The position numbers and the translations under genes were made by a program. Below, piece after piece: positions 16,877-25,036 of a stretch of DNA of 64,000 nucleotides (position 1 is the first letter of the stretch; every line of letters begins with the position of its first letter). Source of the stretch: Oscillospiraceae bacterium (GTDB lineage Bacteria; Bacillota; Clostridia; Oscillospirales; Oscillospiraceae); contig CACYHB010000003.1 of assembly GCA_902774015.1 (NCBI GenBank), positions 1 through 64,000 on the forward strand, read 5' to 3'. A model generated the notes under the pieces. That model did no database searches, was not told where the DNA came from, and was given only the letters and a program-made list of their open reading frames with translations.

Positions 16877-17803
16877 ATGAACTCCATGATCTACAAGAGA
16901 AAAGCGCCGCTGCTTATCTTCCTTGTTCCGGCTTTTCTCTTCCTTGCCGTTTATCTCTACTATCCCTTTATCCAGAACATCGTCAATACTTTCCTGAAGA
17001 TCGGCGGCCTCGGCCGCTCCGCGGAGGGGCTCAACCAGCCCTGGTATGAAAACTACCGGCGCCTCTTCGTCGATCCCTATATGCGCACGGCGCTGAAGAA
17101 CACGCTGCTGCTCACCCTCTGCACCATCGTGTTTCAAGTGGGCATCGCGCTGATCCTCGCCCTGCTGGTGGACGGCATCCGTGTGGGCGCGCAGTTTTTC
17201 CGCACGGTCTACTTCTTCCCGATCGTGATCTCCGCCACCGCGCTCGGCCTGATGTTCAATCTGATCTTCCTCTACAAGGGCGGCATGGTGAACCAGCTCC
17301 TGCTGAGCCTGAGGAAGCTCCCCTATGAGGTGAAGCCCAGCGGCAAGATGATCGTTCAGTGGCTGGACTGGAAGGATCAGGCCCACTTCCTGTTTACGAT
17401 GTTCATGCCTGTCATGTGGCAGTACGTGGGCTTCTATTTCGTGATCCTGGTCACGGGACTCAATAACATCTCCCCGGACCTTTACGAGGCCGCCGCACTT
17501 GACGGGGCCGACGGATGGAAGCGGACACGCTACATCACGCTGCCGCTGCTTCGCAACGTCCTCTGCACCTGCCTGGTGCTGGCTATCACCGGCGCGCTTA
17601 AAGTCTTTGATCTGCCCTGGGTCATGTTCGGGCCGGGCATGCCCGAGAACCGGGGCTGGCTCACCGGCACGTACATGTATGACCAGACCTTCAACCGCAT
17701 GAATGTGGACTACGGCTCCACCATCGCGGTGCTGATCGTCGTGCTTGGCGTGGTGCTGTCCAATGTGGCAAACCGGGTCTTTCGGCCCTCGGAAGAACTA
17801 TAG
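16877..17803 (+). CDS. ABC sugar importer permease, MalF type
   Basis: This 308-residue protein has six or so membrane helices. The EAA loop shows as DLYEAAALDGADGWKRTRYI near residues 204-223 with a following LPLLRN, which contacts the ATPase. It forms the first half of the membrane channel with the next gene product. GGAGGAGG precedes the start. The next permease begins 12 bp downstream. No ATP-binding gene is in the cluster, which is usual in Firmicutes where a shared MsmK-type ATPase serves several importers. Confidence 0.9.
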   Translation: MNSMIYKRKAPLLIFLVPAFLFLAVYLYYPFIQNIVNTFLKIGGLGRSAEGLNQPWYENYRRLFVDPYMRTALKNTLLLTLCTIVFQVGIALILALLVDGIRVGAQFFRTVYFFPIVISATALGLMFNLIFLYKGGMVNQLLLSLRKLPYEVKPSGKMIVQWLDWKDQAHFLFTMFMPVMWQYVGFYFVILVTGLNNISPDLYEAAALDGADGWKRTRYITLPLLRNVLCTCLVLAITGALKVFDLPWVMFGPGMPENRGWLTGTYMYDQTFNRMNVDYGSTIAVLIVVLGVVLSNVANRVFRPSEEL

Positions 17804-17815
17804 GGAGGCGCTGAC

Positions 17816-18673
17816 ATGCAGAGCGGAAGACAGAAAGCCGCAAAGGGCTTTACCTATCTGGTGCTGAGCCTCTGGGCGCTGACCACCGTTTATCCCTTCG
17901 TCTGGGTGATCCTCAACTCTTTCCGCAAGAAAGGGCTGATCCTCTCGGACTCTTTTTCGCTGCCGCTGGGGGAGGCCTTCACCTTCGACAACTATCTGCT
18001 TGCCTGGCAGCGGGCGGATTTCAAGAACGCATACCTCAACAGTTTTCTCATCTCCGGCACGGTCACGGTTTTCGTCGTGATCATCGCCGGCCTTGCCGCT
18101 TACGGCCTTGTGCGCTATCGCTTCCGCGGCAGAAATCTGCTCTACAGCCTTGTCATGGCGGGCATGATGTTCCCGGTGTTTTCCACGATCATCCCGGTGT
18201 TCCGGCTGGAAGTGATGATGCACATCGCCGGAACCGGCAACCGCTGGCTGAGCCTTGTGGCGGTAATCCTGCCGCAGATCGCGGGCAATCTCTGTTTTGC
18301 CATCATCATCCTGATGGGTTTTATCCAGTCGGTACCCATCGACCTGGAGGAGAGCGCCTATCTGGACGGCTGCAACGTCTTTCAGATCTATTTCCACATC
18401 ATCATTCCCGCGGCCAAATCCTCTTTTGCCACGGTGGCGATCTTTGCGTTCCTCTGGAGCTACAACGACCTTTTTACCCAGTCCTTCTTCCTGCGATACC
18501 CGCAGGAGCGGGCGATCACGGGACTGCTCAACGAGATCAGCTCCCAGGCCGGCGTCAACTACGGCCTGATGGCGTCGTCCGTGGTGCTGGTCGTGATCCC
18601 GGTGCTGGTGGTCTATATCTGCCTGCAGAAGCACATCATCAAGGGCTTGACGGCGGGCGCGATCAAGGGCTAA
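17816..18673 (+). CDS. ABC sugar importer permease, MalG type
   Basis: The 285-residue second permease has six predicted membrane helices and an EAA-like loop (DLEESAYLDGCNVFQIYFHI) followed by IIPAAKSSF. It ends in IKGLTAGAIKG, the C-terminal signature common to MalG-type permeases. It pairs with the preceding permease. The AraC-type regulator gene begins 36 bp after the stop. Confidence 0.9.
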   Translation: MQSGRQKAAKGFTYLVLSLWALTTVYPFVWVILNSFRKKGLILSDSFSLPLGEAFTFDNYLLAWQRADFKNAYLNSFLISGTVTVFVVIIAGLAAYGLVRYRFRGRNLLYSLVMAGMMFPVFSTIIPVFRLEVMMHIAGTGNRWLSLVAVILPQIAGNLCFAIIILMGFIQSVPIDLEESAYLDGCNVFQIYFHIIIPAAKSSFATVAIFAFLWSYNDLFTQSFFLRYPQERAITGLLNEISSQAGVNYGLMASSVVLVVIPVLVVYICLQKHIIKGLTAGAIKG

Positions 18674-18709
18674 ACTGTGAAAACACATAACACTCGGGAG
18701 GAGAAGCAG

Positions 18710-19441
18710 ATGTTTCGCGTGGTGCTTGTGGACGATGAACGGCTCATCGTGGAAGGATTGAGAAAAGTGATATGCTGGGCGGATTTCGGCTGCGAGGTGG
18801 TGGGCACCGCCGAAGACGCCGCATCCGGCGCTGCGCTCATCCGGGAAAAGAAGCCGCACATCCTCTTTACCGATATTCGTATGCCGGGGGACGACGGGCT
18901 GACCATGCTGGCCGGTCTGCGCTCGGAGTTTCCGGAAATGCAGGTGGCCGTGCTCACCGGTTATCGGGATTTCAGCTATGCGCAGGAGGCGATCCGCCTG
19001 GGAGTGACGCGGTTTTTGCTCAAGCCCTCCAGACTGGCGGAGATCAACGAGGCGCTCGGCGCCATGACGGAGAAGCTGAAACGGGAGAGCGCCGAGGCGG
19101 AAGAGGCCGAGCGCGAGCATGCCGGAAGCTTTCTTGTCCGCCAGGCGCAGGCATATATGCAGCAGCATTGCGCCCAGAAGCTGACGCTGCAGGACGTGGC
19201 CGACGCTTGTTACGTCTCCCAGTGGCATCTCTCCAAGCTGCTCAACCGCTACACGGGTAAAAATTTTTACGATCTGCTCAACGCCTGCCGCGTGGATGAG
19301 GCCAAAGCTCTGCTGGCCGACGCCCGGCTGCGGGTGGGGGAGATCAGCGAGATGGTGGGCTATGCGGATACGGCGCACTTTGCCAGAGTGTTCAAAAAGC
19401 TCACGGGCATGAGCGCCGTCGAGTACCGGAACAGCCTCTGA
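18710..19441 (+). CDS. YesN-type response regulator with AraC DNA-binding domain
   Basis: The 243-residue protein has an N-terminal receiver domain (acidic DDE near residue 8, phospho-acceptor D55 in FTDIRMPG). A charged linker at about 120-145 leads to a C-terminal AraC pair of helix-turn-helices with the closing signature GYADTAHFARVFKKLTGMS. It is the natural partner of the YesM-like kinase at 13705 and should activate the sugar locus. The ATG at 18710 follows GGGAGGAG; the longer reading from 18677 has no ribosome site. A terminator follows, ending the locus. Confidence 0.9.
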   Translation: MFRVVLVDDERLIVEGLRKVICWADFGCEVVGTAEDAASGAALIREKKPHILFTDIRMPGDDGLTMLAGLRSEFPEMQVAVLTGYRDFSYAQEAIRLGVTRFLLKPSRLAEINEALGAMTEKLKRESAEAEEAEREHAGSFLVRQAQAYMQQHCAQKLTLQDVADACYVSQWHLSKLLNRYTGKNFYDLLNACRVDEAKALLADARLRVGEISEMVGYADTAHFARVFKKLTGMSAVEYRNSL

Positions 19442-19470
19442 CGCGGCGGACGCCGATCGGATATATTTAC

Positions 19471-19506
19471 GCGGAGATGCGGTAACACCGCATCTCCGCT
19501 GCTTTT
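19471..19506 (+). terminator. Terminator of the glycan locus
   Basis: A perfect 12-bp stem (19471-19482 with 19488-19499) with a 5-nt loop is followed by TGCTTTT. Confidence 0.82.
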
Positions 19507-19626
19507 GCAGGATGCGCGGGCTACGCCCTATACAGTGTGACGGCAGGGGAGCGGCTTTTGTGCATTTTTCCTCTCTCAGCGGTGCTGGAAACGGGATTGT
19601 CACAAACTTGTCTATGTAAAATGCCC

Positions 19627-19674
19627 AATTTCGACGAAATTCGGGTAGACATCATACGACAGATTATGTTAAAA
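19627..19674 (+). promoter_or_regulatory. Candidate rnf promoter with an upstream palindrome
   Basis: AATTTCG-A-CGAAATT (19627-19641) is a perfect 7-1-7 palindrome just upstream of a candidate promoter, TAGACA (19646-19651), 17 bp, TTAAAA (19669-19674). The position suggests an operator or activator site for the rnf operon. It does not match the Rex consensus. Confidence 0.45.
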
Positions 19675-19723
19675 TCTACTGTAGCTGTAATTCCCACGTC
19701 AATAAAAGTATGAGGTGAAGCTT

Positions 19724-21073
19724 ATGTCCCAAACGTTTATAGGCGGCGTGCACCCCGATTATATGAAGGCACCGCAGATTCCGGTGACCGTCATCACACC
19801 GCCTGTCCAAGTGGTCATCCCCATGGCCCAGCATATAGGCGCACCCTGCCAGCCTCTGGTGAAGAAGGGCGACTATGTGAAAATGGGTCAGAAGATCGGC
19901 GATAATCCCGCCCCCGTCTCCGCTCCGGTCCACGCTCCCGTCTCCGGCACCGTTGTTGCCGTGGAGCCCCGGCCCCATCCTCTGGGCGATATGATCATGT
20001 CCGTGGTCATTGAGAACGACTACAAGGATGAGGCGGAATTCATGGAGCCGCTGACGGAGGAAGAACGCAAGGATCCCGACGCGATCCTGCGCCGTATCCG
20101 CGAAGCGGGCGTCGTCGGCATGGGCGGCGCCATGTTCCCGACTGCGTTCAAGATCCGCGGCGGTATCGGCAAGGTGGATAAGCTGGTCATCAACGGCGCA
20201 GAGTGCGAACCCTACCTGAACGGTGACCATCTGACCATGCTCAATTTCCCCGAGCAGCTTTTGAAGGGCATTGAGCTTGTGCGCATCGCCAGCGGGGTGG
20301 ATAAAGCCTACTACGGCATTGAGGAGAACAAGCAGGACGCCATCGACCTTCTCAATTCCCTTGACCCGGCCAAGTACGGCATCGAGATCGTGCCCGAGGC
20401 GGTGAAATACCCCCAGGGTGCCGAGAAAATGCAGGTCTACGCGGTCACTGGCCGCTCCGTCAAGCCGGGCGGGCTTCCCTCCGGCGTCGGCGCCAACGTG
20501 GTTTCCACCCGTACCTGCTACGCCATCTATCAGGCCTGCTATGAGGGTCGGCCCGTCATCGAACGCATCGTCTCCGTGGGCGGCAGCGCGCTGGCCGCGC
20601 CGGTAAACGCGCTGACCAGAGTGGGCACTCCCTTCTGGTATCTGGCGGAGCAGTGCGGCGGCTTTGTCAAAGAGCCGCGCAAGATCGTTCTGGGCGGCCC
20701 GATGATGGGTATCTGCGCCACCAGCTTTGACGCACCCAACATCAAGGGCACCGCCGGCGTGCTGTTCTTCACCGAGGAGGAGGACAAACACGAGGAGGAG
20801 CCCCACTGCATCCGCTGCGGCAAGTGCATCCAGGTCTGCCCCATGCGGCTGGAACCCGTGTTCATGTACATGTACTACAGCAAGGGCGACTTTGAAAACA
20901 TGGAGAAATACCATGTGATGGACTGCTTTGAGTGCGGCAGCTGCGCTTTCAACTGTCCCGCCCGCATGCCGCTTACCCACGCCTTCAAGACCGCGAAGCT
21001 GATGTTCCAGGCCAAGGCCGCCAAGGAGAAGGCCGCCGCCGAGGCCGCAGCAGCAAAGGAGGCCAAGAAATGA
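19724..21073 (+). CDS. rnfC: Rnf complex subunit C (ferredoxin:NAD oxidoreductase)
   Basis: The 449-residue peripheral subunit should hold the NADH/FMN site of the ion-pumping Rnf complex. It opens with a GGVHP motif and a flavodoxin/SLBB-like region, and has two 4Fe-4S ferredoxin motifs near 364-410 (CIRCGKCIQVCP and CFECGSCAFNCP). The C-terminus is an Ala/Lys-rich tail. The first gene of an rnfCDGEAB operon in clostridial order; its stop overlaps the rnfD start (ATGA). I prefer the ATG at 19724 over the GTG at 19715. Confidence 0.95.
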   Translation: MSQTFIGGVHPDYMKAPQIPVTVITPPVQVVIPMAQHIGAPCQPLVKKGDYVKMGQKIGDNPAPVSAPVHAPVSGTVVAVEPRPHPLGDMIMSVVIENDYKDEAEFMEPLTEEERKDPDAILRRIREAGVVGMGGAMFPTAFKIRGGIGKVDKLVINGAECEPYLNGDHLTMLNFPEQLLKGIELVRIASGVDKAYYGIEENKQDAIDLLNSLDPAKYGIEIVPEAVKYPQGAEKMQVYAVTGRSVKPGGLPSGVGANVVSTRTCYAIYQACYEGRPVIERIVSVGGSALAAPVNALTRVGTPFWYLAEQCGGFVKEPRKIVLGGPMMGICATSFDAPNIKGTAGVLFFTEEEDKHEEEPHCIRCGKCIQVCPMRLEPVFMYMYYSKGDFENMEKYHVMDCFECGSCAFNCPARMPLTHAFKTAKLMFQAKAAKEKAAAEAAAAKEAKK

Positions 21074-22113
21074 ACCTGAATCCGAAACAAGAGAGAATCA
21101 TCCTGGACGTCGCCTATCAGCCCCAGGTGCGCACCGAGGTCAACACCCAGCGCATCATGCTGGACGTGCTGATCGCCCTGCTGCCCGCGATGGTTGTGGC
21201 TGTCTATCAGTTCGGCACCCATGCGCTGCTCGTGATGGCGACCTCCGTCACCTCCGCCGTGTTCTTTGAGTGGGCCTACCGCAAGCTCACGAAGAAGACC
21301 GTCAGCATCGACGATCTCTCCGCCTGCGTCACCGGCCTGCTGCTGGCGCTCACGATGCCGGCAAACTGCCCCGCCTGGATCCCGGTGGTGGGCACCTTCT
21401 TCGCCATCGTCGTCGTCAAGCAGCTCTACGGCGGCATCGGCAAGAACTTCATCAACCCCGCTCTGGCGGCCCGCGCTTTCCTGCTGGCCTCTTACTCTAC
21501 CGCCCTGAGCGGCAGCTACCTGGTGCCCCGCGGCCTGAAAAACGCCGTTGACGCCGTCACCATGGCCACGCCTCTGAGCGTGCTTTACGGCGAGGGTTCC
21601 ATGCCCGGCATTTACACCATCAAGTCCATGTTCCTGGGCAACATGCCCGGCGCTCTGGGTGAGATCAGCGCGCTGGCGCTGCTGGCCGGCGGCGTGTATC
21701 TCATCTGCCGCAAGGTCATCACCTGGCACATCCCCGTCTCCTTCCTGGGCACCGTCTTTCTGCTGAGCCTGATTTTCGGCGGCGGCGGTCACCTTGGCAA
21801 GGGAGAGTATGCCCTGTACGCGCTCCTCTCCGGCGGCCTGATGCTCTCCTCCATCTTCATGGCCACCGACTATGCAACGAGTCCCGTCACTTTCAAGGGA
21901 CAGCTGCTCTACGGCTTCGGCTGCGGCGTGCTGACCGTGCTGATCCGCAAATTCGGCAGCTACCCTGAGGGCGCCACCTACGCCATCCTGATCATGAACC
22001 TCTGCGCCTGGGCCATTGACAAGGGCTTCCGCCGCCATCAGTTCGGCGTGACCAAGGAAGACATTGAGGCTCAGAAGGCTGCGAAGAAGGCTGCAAAGGA
22101 GGCTGCGAAATGA
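21070..22113 (+). CDS. rnfD: Rnf complex subunit D
   Basis: The 347-residue integral membrane subunit has about nine to ten helices and family blocks such as GKNFINPALAARAFLLASYS and ATDYATSPVT. In characterised complexes RnfD carries a covalent FMN; the motif around MATPLSVL is in the expected region. It belongs to the ion-translocating core. The C-terminal tail is again Ala/Lys rich. The start codon overlaps the rnfC stop by four bases and the end overlaps rnfG. Confidence 0.95.
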   Translation: MNLNPKQERIILDVAYQPQVRTEVNTQRIMLDVLIALLPAMVVAVYQFGTHALLVMATSVTSAVFFEWAYRKLTKKTVSIDDLSACVTGLLLALTMPANCPAWIPVVGTFFAIVVVKQLYGGIGKNFINPALAARAFLLASYSTALSGSYLVPRGLKNAVDAVTMATPLSVLYGEGSMPGIYTIKSMFLGNMPGALGEISALALLAGGVYLICRKVITWHIPVSFLGTVFLLSLIFGGGGHLGKGEYALYALLSGGLMLSSIFMATDYATSPVTFKGQLLYGFGCGVLTVLIRKFGSYPEGATYAILIMNLCAWAIDKGFRRHQFGVTKEDIEAQKAAKKAAKEAAK

Positions 22114-22664
22114 ACGGCGATATGAAAAAGATCCTGAAGCTCACCTTCATCCTGTTTTTGATCTGCGCCATCACCGCGGGCATCCTGGGCGTCGTCAATG
22201 AGGTCACCAGGGACCGCATCTATTTGCAGAAGAACGCCAAGACCATCGAAGCCTATTCCGCCGTCCTTGCCTCCGAGCGCTATGAAGAGCTCTCGTTTGA
22301 CCGGGCTGCCTTTCCTACGGTGGATACGGTCAGCAAGGCCGACAACGGCAAGGGCTATGTCGTGCAGTCCACTTTCTCCGGCGCCCAGGGAAGCATCACC
22401 ATGGTGGTCGGCGTCGATAACGACTTTCTCTGCACCGGCATCTCCATCATTGAGCATTCCGAGACCTCCGGTCTGGGCGCGAACGCTGCCAGCTCCAGCG
22501 AGGTGGGCGTGAAGTTCCGCGAGCAGTTCATCGGCCAGGGCGAAGATATCGCGCTTGCCAAGTCCGGCGGCAGCATCGAAGCGCTGACTGGCGCGACCAT
22601 CACGTCCAACGCCGTCACCGAGGCCACCGCGACTTCCATCGCGGTCGTCAAGTCTGTGGCATAA
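22110..22664 (+). CDS. rnfG: Rnf complex subunit G
   Basis: The 184-residue subunit has one N-terminal membrane anchor (about 9-29) and an extracytoplasmic FMN-binding domain. The flavinylation motif is LTGATITS, with T163 as the expected covalent FMN attachment residue. It overlaps rnfD by four bases. Thirteen bases, including an AAGGAGGAGG site, separate it from rnfE. Confidence 0.95.
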   Translation: MNGDMKKILKLTFILFLICAITAGILGVVNEVTRDRIYLQKNAKTIEAYSAVLASERYEELSFDRAAFPTVDTVSKADNGKGYVVQSTFSGAQGSITMVVGVDNDFLCTGISIIEHSETSGLGANAASSSEVGVKFREQFIGQGEDIALAKSGGSIEALTGATITSNAVTEATATSIAVVKSVA

Positions 22665-22677
22665 GGAGGAGGATCCG

Positions 22678-23388
22678 ATGAATATCAAGAAACAGTTTCG
22701 GGAGGGCCTGATCACCAACAACCCCGTTCTGGTCCAGCAGATCGGCATGTGCGCCACCATGGCTATCACCACCACGCTCTTCAACGGCGTCGGCATGGGC
22801 CTGTCGGTGCTTATCATCCTCACCTGCTGCAACGTGGTGGTCTCCGCCATCCGCAAGATCATTCCCGATGAGATCCGCCTGGCCATCTTCGTGGTCGTGA
22901 TCGCGGGCTTCGTCACCATCGTCGACCTGCTCCTGCAGGCATATATCCCCGCGCTGAGCGCAGCGCTCGGCGTCTTTATCCCGCTGATCGTCGTCAACTG
23001 CATCATCATCGGCCGCGCCGAGGCTTTCTGCCAGAAGAACACCGTGAAGGCCAGCTTCTTCGACGGCATCTTCCAGGGCCTGGGTTACACCGTGGTGCTG
23101 GTGATCATGTGCGTCTTCCGCGAGCTGGTGGGTTCCGGCAAATTCGGCGGCGGCCTCATCGACATTTCCAATGGCTTCCGCTTCACGCTGGACGGCACCG
23201 GCGGCGGTATCCAGATCTTCCCCTCCGAATTCGGCGCCGGCATCATGAACCTGCCCTTCGGCGGCTTCATTACCCTGGGTCTGCTGATCGCCGTCATGCA
23301 GTACGCGCTGAAGAGGAACGAGAAGAAGAAAGCCCTGGCGGAGCGCGCTGCCGCCGAGGTTGCAGCCAATAAGGAGGAGGACGAATAA
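22678..23388 (+). CDS. rnfE: Rnf complex subunit E
   Basis: The 236-residue integral membrane subunit has six predicted helices and RnfE/NqrD blocks (ENNPVLVQ-type NNPVLVQQIGMCA near the start; GRAEAFCQKN mid-protein). With RnfA it forms the paralogous membrane pair that binds the intramembrane 2Fe-2S centre in known structures. The stop overlaps the rnfA start by one base (TAATG). Confidence 0.95.
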   Translation: MNIKKQFREGLITNNPVLVQQIGMCATMAITTTLFNGVGMGLSVLIILTCCNVVVSAIRKIIPDEIRLAIFVVVIAGFVTIVDLLLQAYIPALSAALGVFIPLIVVNCIIIGRAEAFCQKNTVKASFFDGIFQGLGYTVVLVIMCVFRELVGSGKFGGGLIDISNGFRFTLDGTGGGIQIFPSEFGAGIMNLPFGGFITLGLLIAVMQYALKRNEKKKALAERAAAEVAANKEEDE

Positions 23389-23972
23389 TGCTTACCAATA
23401 TTCTGGCCATCTCTCTTGGCGCCATTCTGACAAACAACTTTATCTTCTCCCAGTTCCTGGGCTGCTGCCCCTTCCTGGGCTGCTCCAGCAAGGTGGACAC
23501 TGCAGCCGGCATGGGCCTGGCCGTTGTGTTCGTCATGGGCCTCGCCTCCGCCATCTGCTGGGTCATCGACACCTATATCCTGATCCCTCTTGGCCTGGCT
23601 TTCCTGGAGACCCTGGCTTTCATCCTGGTCATCGCCTCTCTGGTACAGTTTGTGGAGATGTTCCTCAAAAAGTCCGTTCCCTCGCTGTATTCCGCGCTGG
23701 GCATCTATCTGCCCCTGATCACCACCAACTGCGCGGTACTCGGCGTTGTGCTGCTGAACGTGCAGAACAACTACAACTTTATCGAGTCCGTGGTATACGG
23801 CGTCACCGGCGGCGTGGGCTTCCTGCTCGCCATCGTGCTCTTCGCCTCCGTGCGCGAGCGTATCCAGTTCTCCGATTATCCGGAGTGCTTTGAGGGCTTC
23901 CCGATCTGCCTGGTCTCCGCCGGCCTTGTCGCCCTGGCCTTCATGGGCTTCAGCGGCATGAAGATCTTTTAA
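23388..23972 (+). CDS. rnfA: Rnf complex subunit A
   Basis: The 194-residue integral membrane protein is the RnfE paralogue, with six helices and the blocks LTNNFIFSQFLGCCPFLG and LPLITTNCAVLG. The conserved cysteines in these repeats ligate the intramembrane iron-sulfur cluster in studied complexes. Translation is coupled to rnfE, and rnfB starts 15 bases later behind AAGGAGG. Confidence 0.95.
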   Translation: MLTNILAISLGAILTNNFIFSQFLGCCPFLGCSSKVDTAAGMGLAVVFVMGLASAICWVIDTYILIPLGLAFLETLAFILVIASLVQFVEMFLKKSVPSLYSALGIYLPLITTNCAVLGVVLLNVQNNYNFIESVVYGVTGGVGFLLAIVLFASVRERIQFSDYPECFEGFPICLVSAGLVALAFMGFSGMKIF

Positions 23973-23987
23973 GGAGGGCTGAGGGAT

Positions 23988-24785
23988 ATGACGACGATTC
24001 TGTTATCCATCCTGGTTCTGGGCATCCTGGGCGCTGTCTTCGGCGCAGTCCTGGCCTTCGCGTCCAAGATCTTCCACGTGGAGGTCGATCCGAGAGAGGC
24101 TGCGGTGCGTGAGGCCCTGGCCGGCGCCAACTGCGGCGGCTGCGGTTATCCCGGCTGCGACGGCTATGCCAAGGCTGTTGCAGCGGGCGAGGCACCCTGC
24201 AACAAGTGTGTTGCCGGCGGCGCCGCCACGGCGGCCAAGGTTGCTGAGATCATGGGCGTCTCCAACGCCGGCGCCGAAAAGATGGTCGCTTTTGTGCCCT
24301 GTTCCGGCAGCACCGAAGCTGCCGAGCTCCGCTTCCACTACACCGGACCCGAGGACTGCCGCGCCGCCATGCTCTTCGGCGGCAAGAGCAGCAAGCTGTG
24401 CACCTTCGCCTGCATCGGCCTCGGCAACTGTGCCAAAGCCTGTAAGTTTGACGCCATGCATATCGTGGATGGGGTGGCCAAGGTGGACCGCTACAACTGC
24501 GTTGGCTGCGGCGCCTGTGTGGACGCCTGCCCCAAGAGTATTGTGAAGCTGATCCCCGAGAGCCAGAAGATCATGCCTGCCTGCCGCAACATGGATAAAG
24601 GTGCGCAGGTCATGAAAATCTGCAAGGTCGGCTGTATCGGCTGCATGAAGTGCCAGCGCGAGTGTCCGGCCGACGCCATCACCGTGGTCAACAATCTCGC
24701 CCAGGTGGACCCGACCAAGTGCATCCAGTGCGGCCACTGCGCCGACGTCTGCCCGCGGCACATCATCAGCTACTTCGGCAAGTAA
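23988..24785 (+). CDS. rnfB: Rnf complex subunit B (ferredoxin-accepting)
   Basis: The 265-residue subunit has an N-terminal membrane anchor, then a four-cysteine motif (NCGGCGYPGCDGYA and later C) for a 4Fe-4S centre, and several ferredoxin-type motifs in the C-terminal half (CVGCGACVDACP, CIGCMKCQRECP, CIQCGHCADVCP). It accepts electrons from reduced ferredoxin and passes them to the membrane core. Last gene of the operon, closed by a strong terminator. Confidence 0.95.
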   Translation: MTTILLSILVLGILGAVFGAVLAFASKIFHVEVDPREAAVREALAGANCGGCGYPGCDGYAKAVAAGEAPCNKCVAGGAATAAKVAEIMGVSNAGAEKMVAFVPCSGSTEAAELRFHYTGPEDCRAAMLFGGKSSKLCTFACIGLGNCAKACKFDAMHIVDGVAKVDRYNCVGCGACVDACPKSIVKLIPESQKIMPACRNMDKGAQVMKICKVGCIGCMKCQRECPADAITVVNNLAQVDPTKCIQCGHCADVCPRHIISYFGK

Positions 24786-24800
24786 ACTTCGGACGTCGAA

Positions 24801-24830
24801 AACTCCCCGCGTGAGCGGGGAGTTTTTCTT
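24801..24830 (+). terminator. Terminator of the rnf operon
   Basis: A 10-bp stem (24801-24810 with 24815-24824) with a GTGA loop runs into TTTTTCTTT. Confidence 0.92.
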
Positions 24831-24948
24831 TCCTGCCTTTATTCACGATTTAACGTATAAAATTATGAACGTTTTGTAAAAACTGCAAAAAATAAAAGCA
24901 TTAAATTGTGTATTATGATGAAAATACGAAGGCGATGATAAAACGGTC

Positions 24949-24977
24949 TTAACATTTTGACGAAAATCCCATATAAT
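24949..24977 (+). promoter_or_regulatory. Promoter of the symporter gene
   Basis: TTAACA (24949-24954), 17 bp and TATAAT (24972-24977) lie in an AT-rich stretch 60 bp upstream of the start. Confidence 0.7.
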
Positions 24978-25036
24978 AACAACAAGCTCAGAAAAGAAGA
25001 GCTGCATGAAGATTTTTAAGAAGGGAGATTCAAGGT

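Noticed and set aside
19599-19640. Rex-binding site upstream of rnf
   Set aside because: TTGTCACAA-like bases occur but do not match the Rex palindrome TTGTGA-N6-TCACAA in spacing or symmetry.
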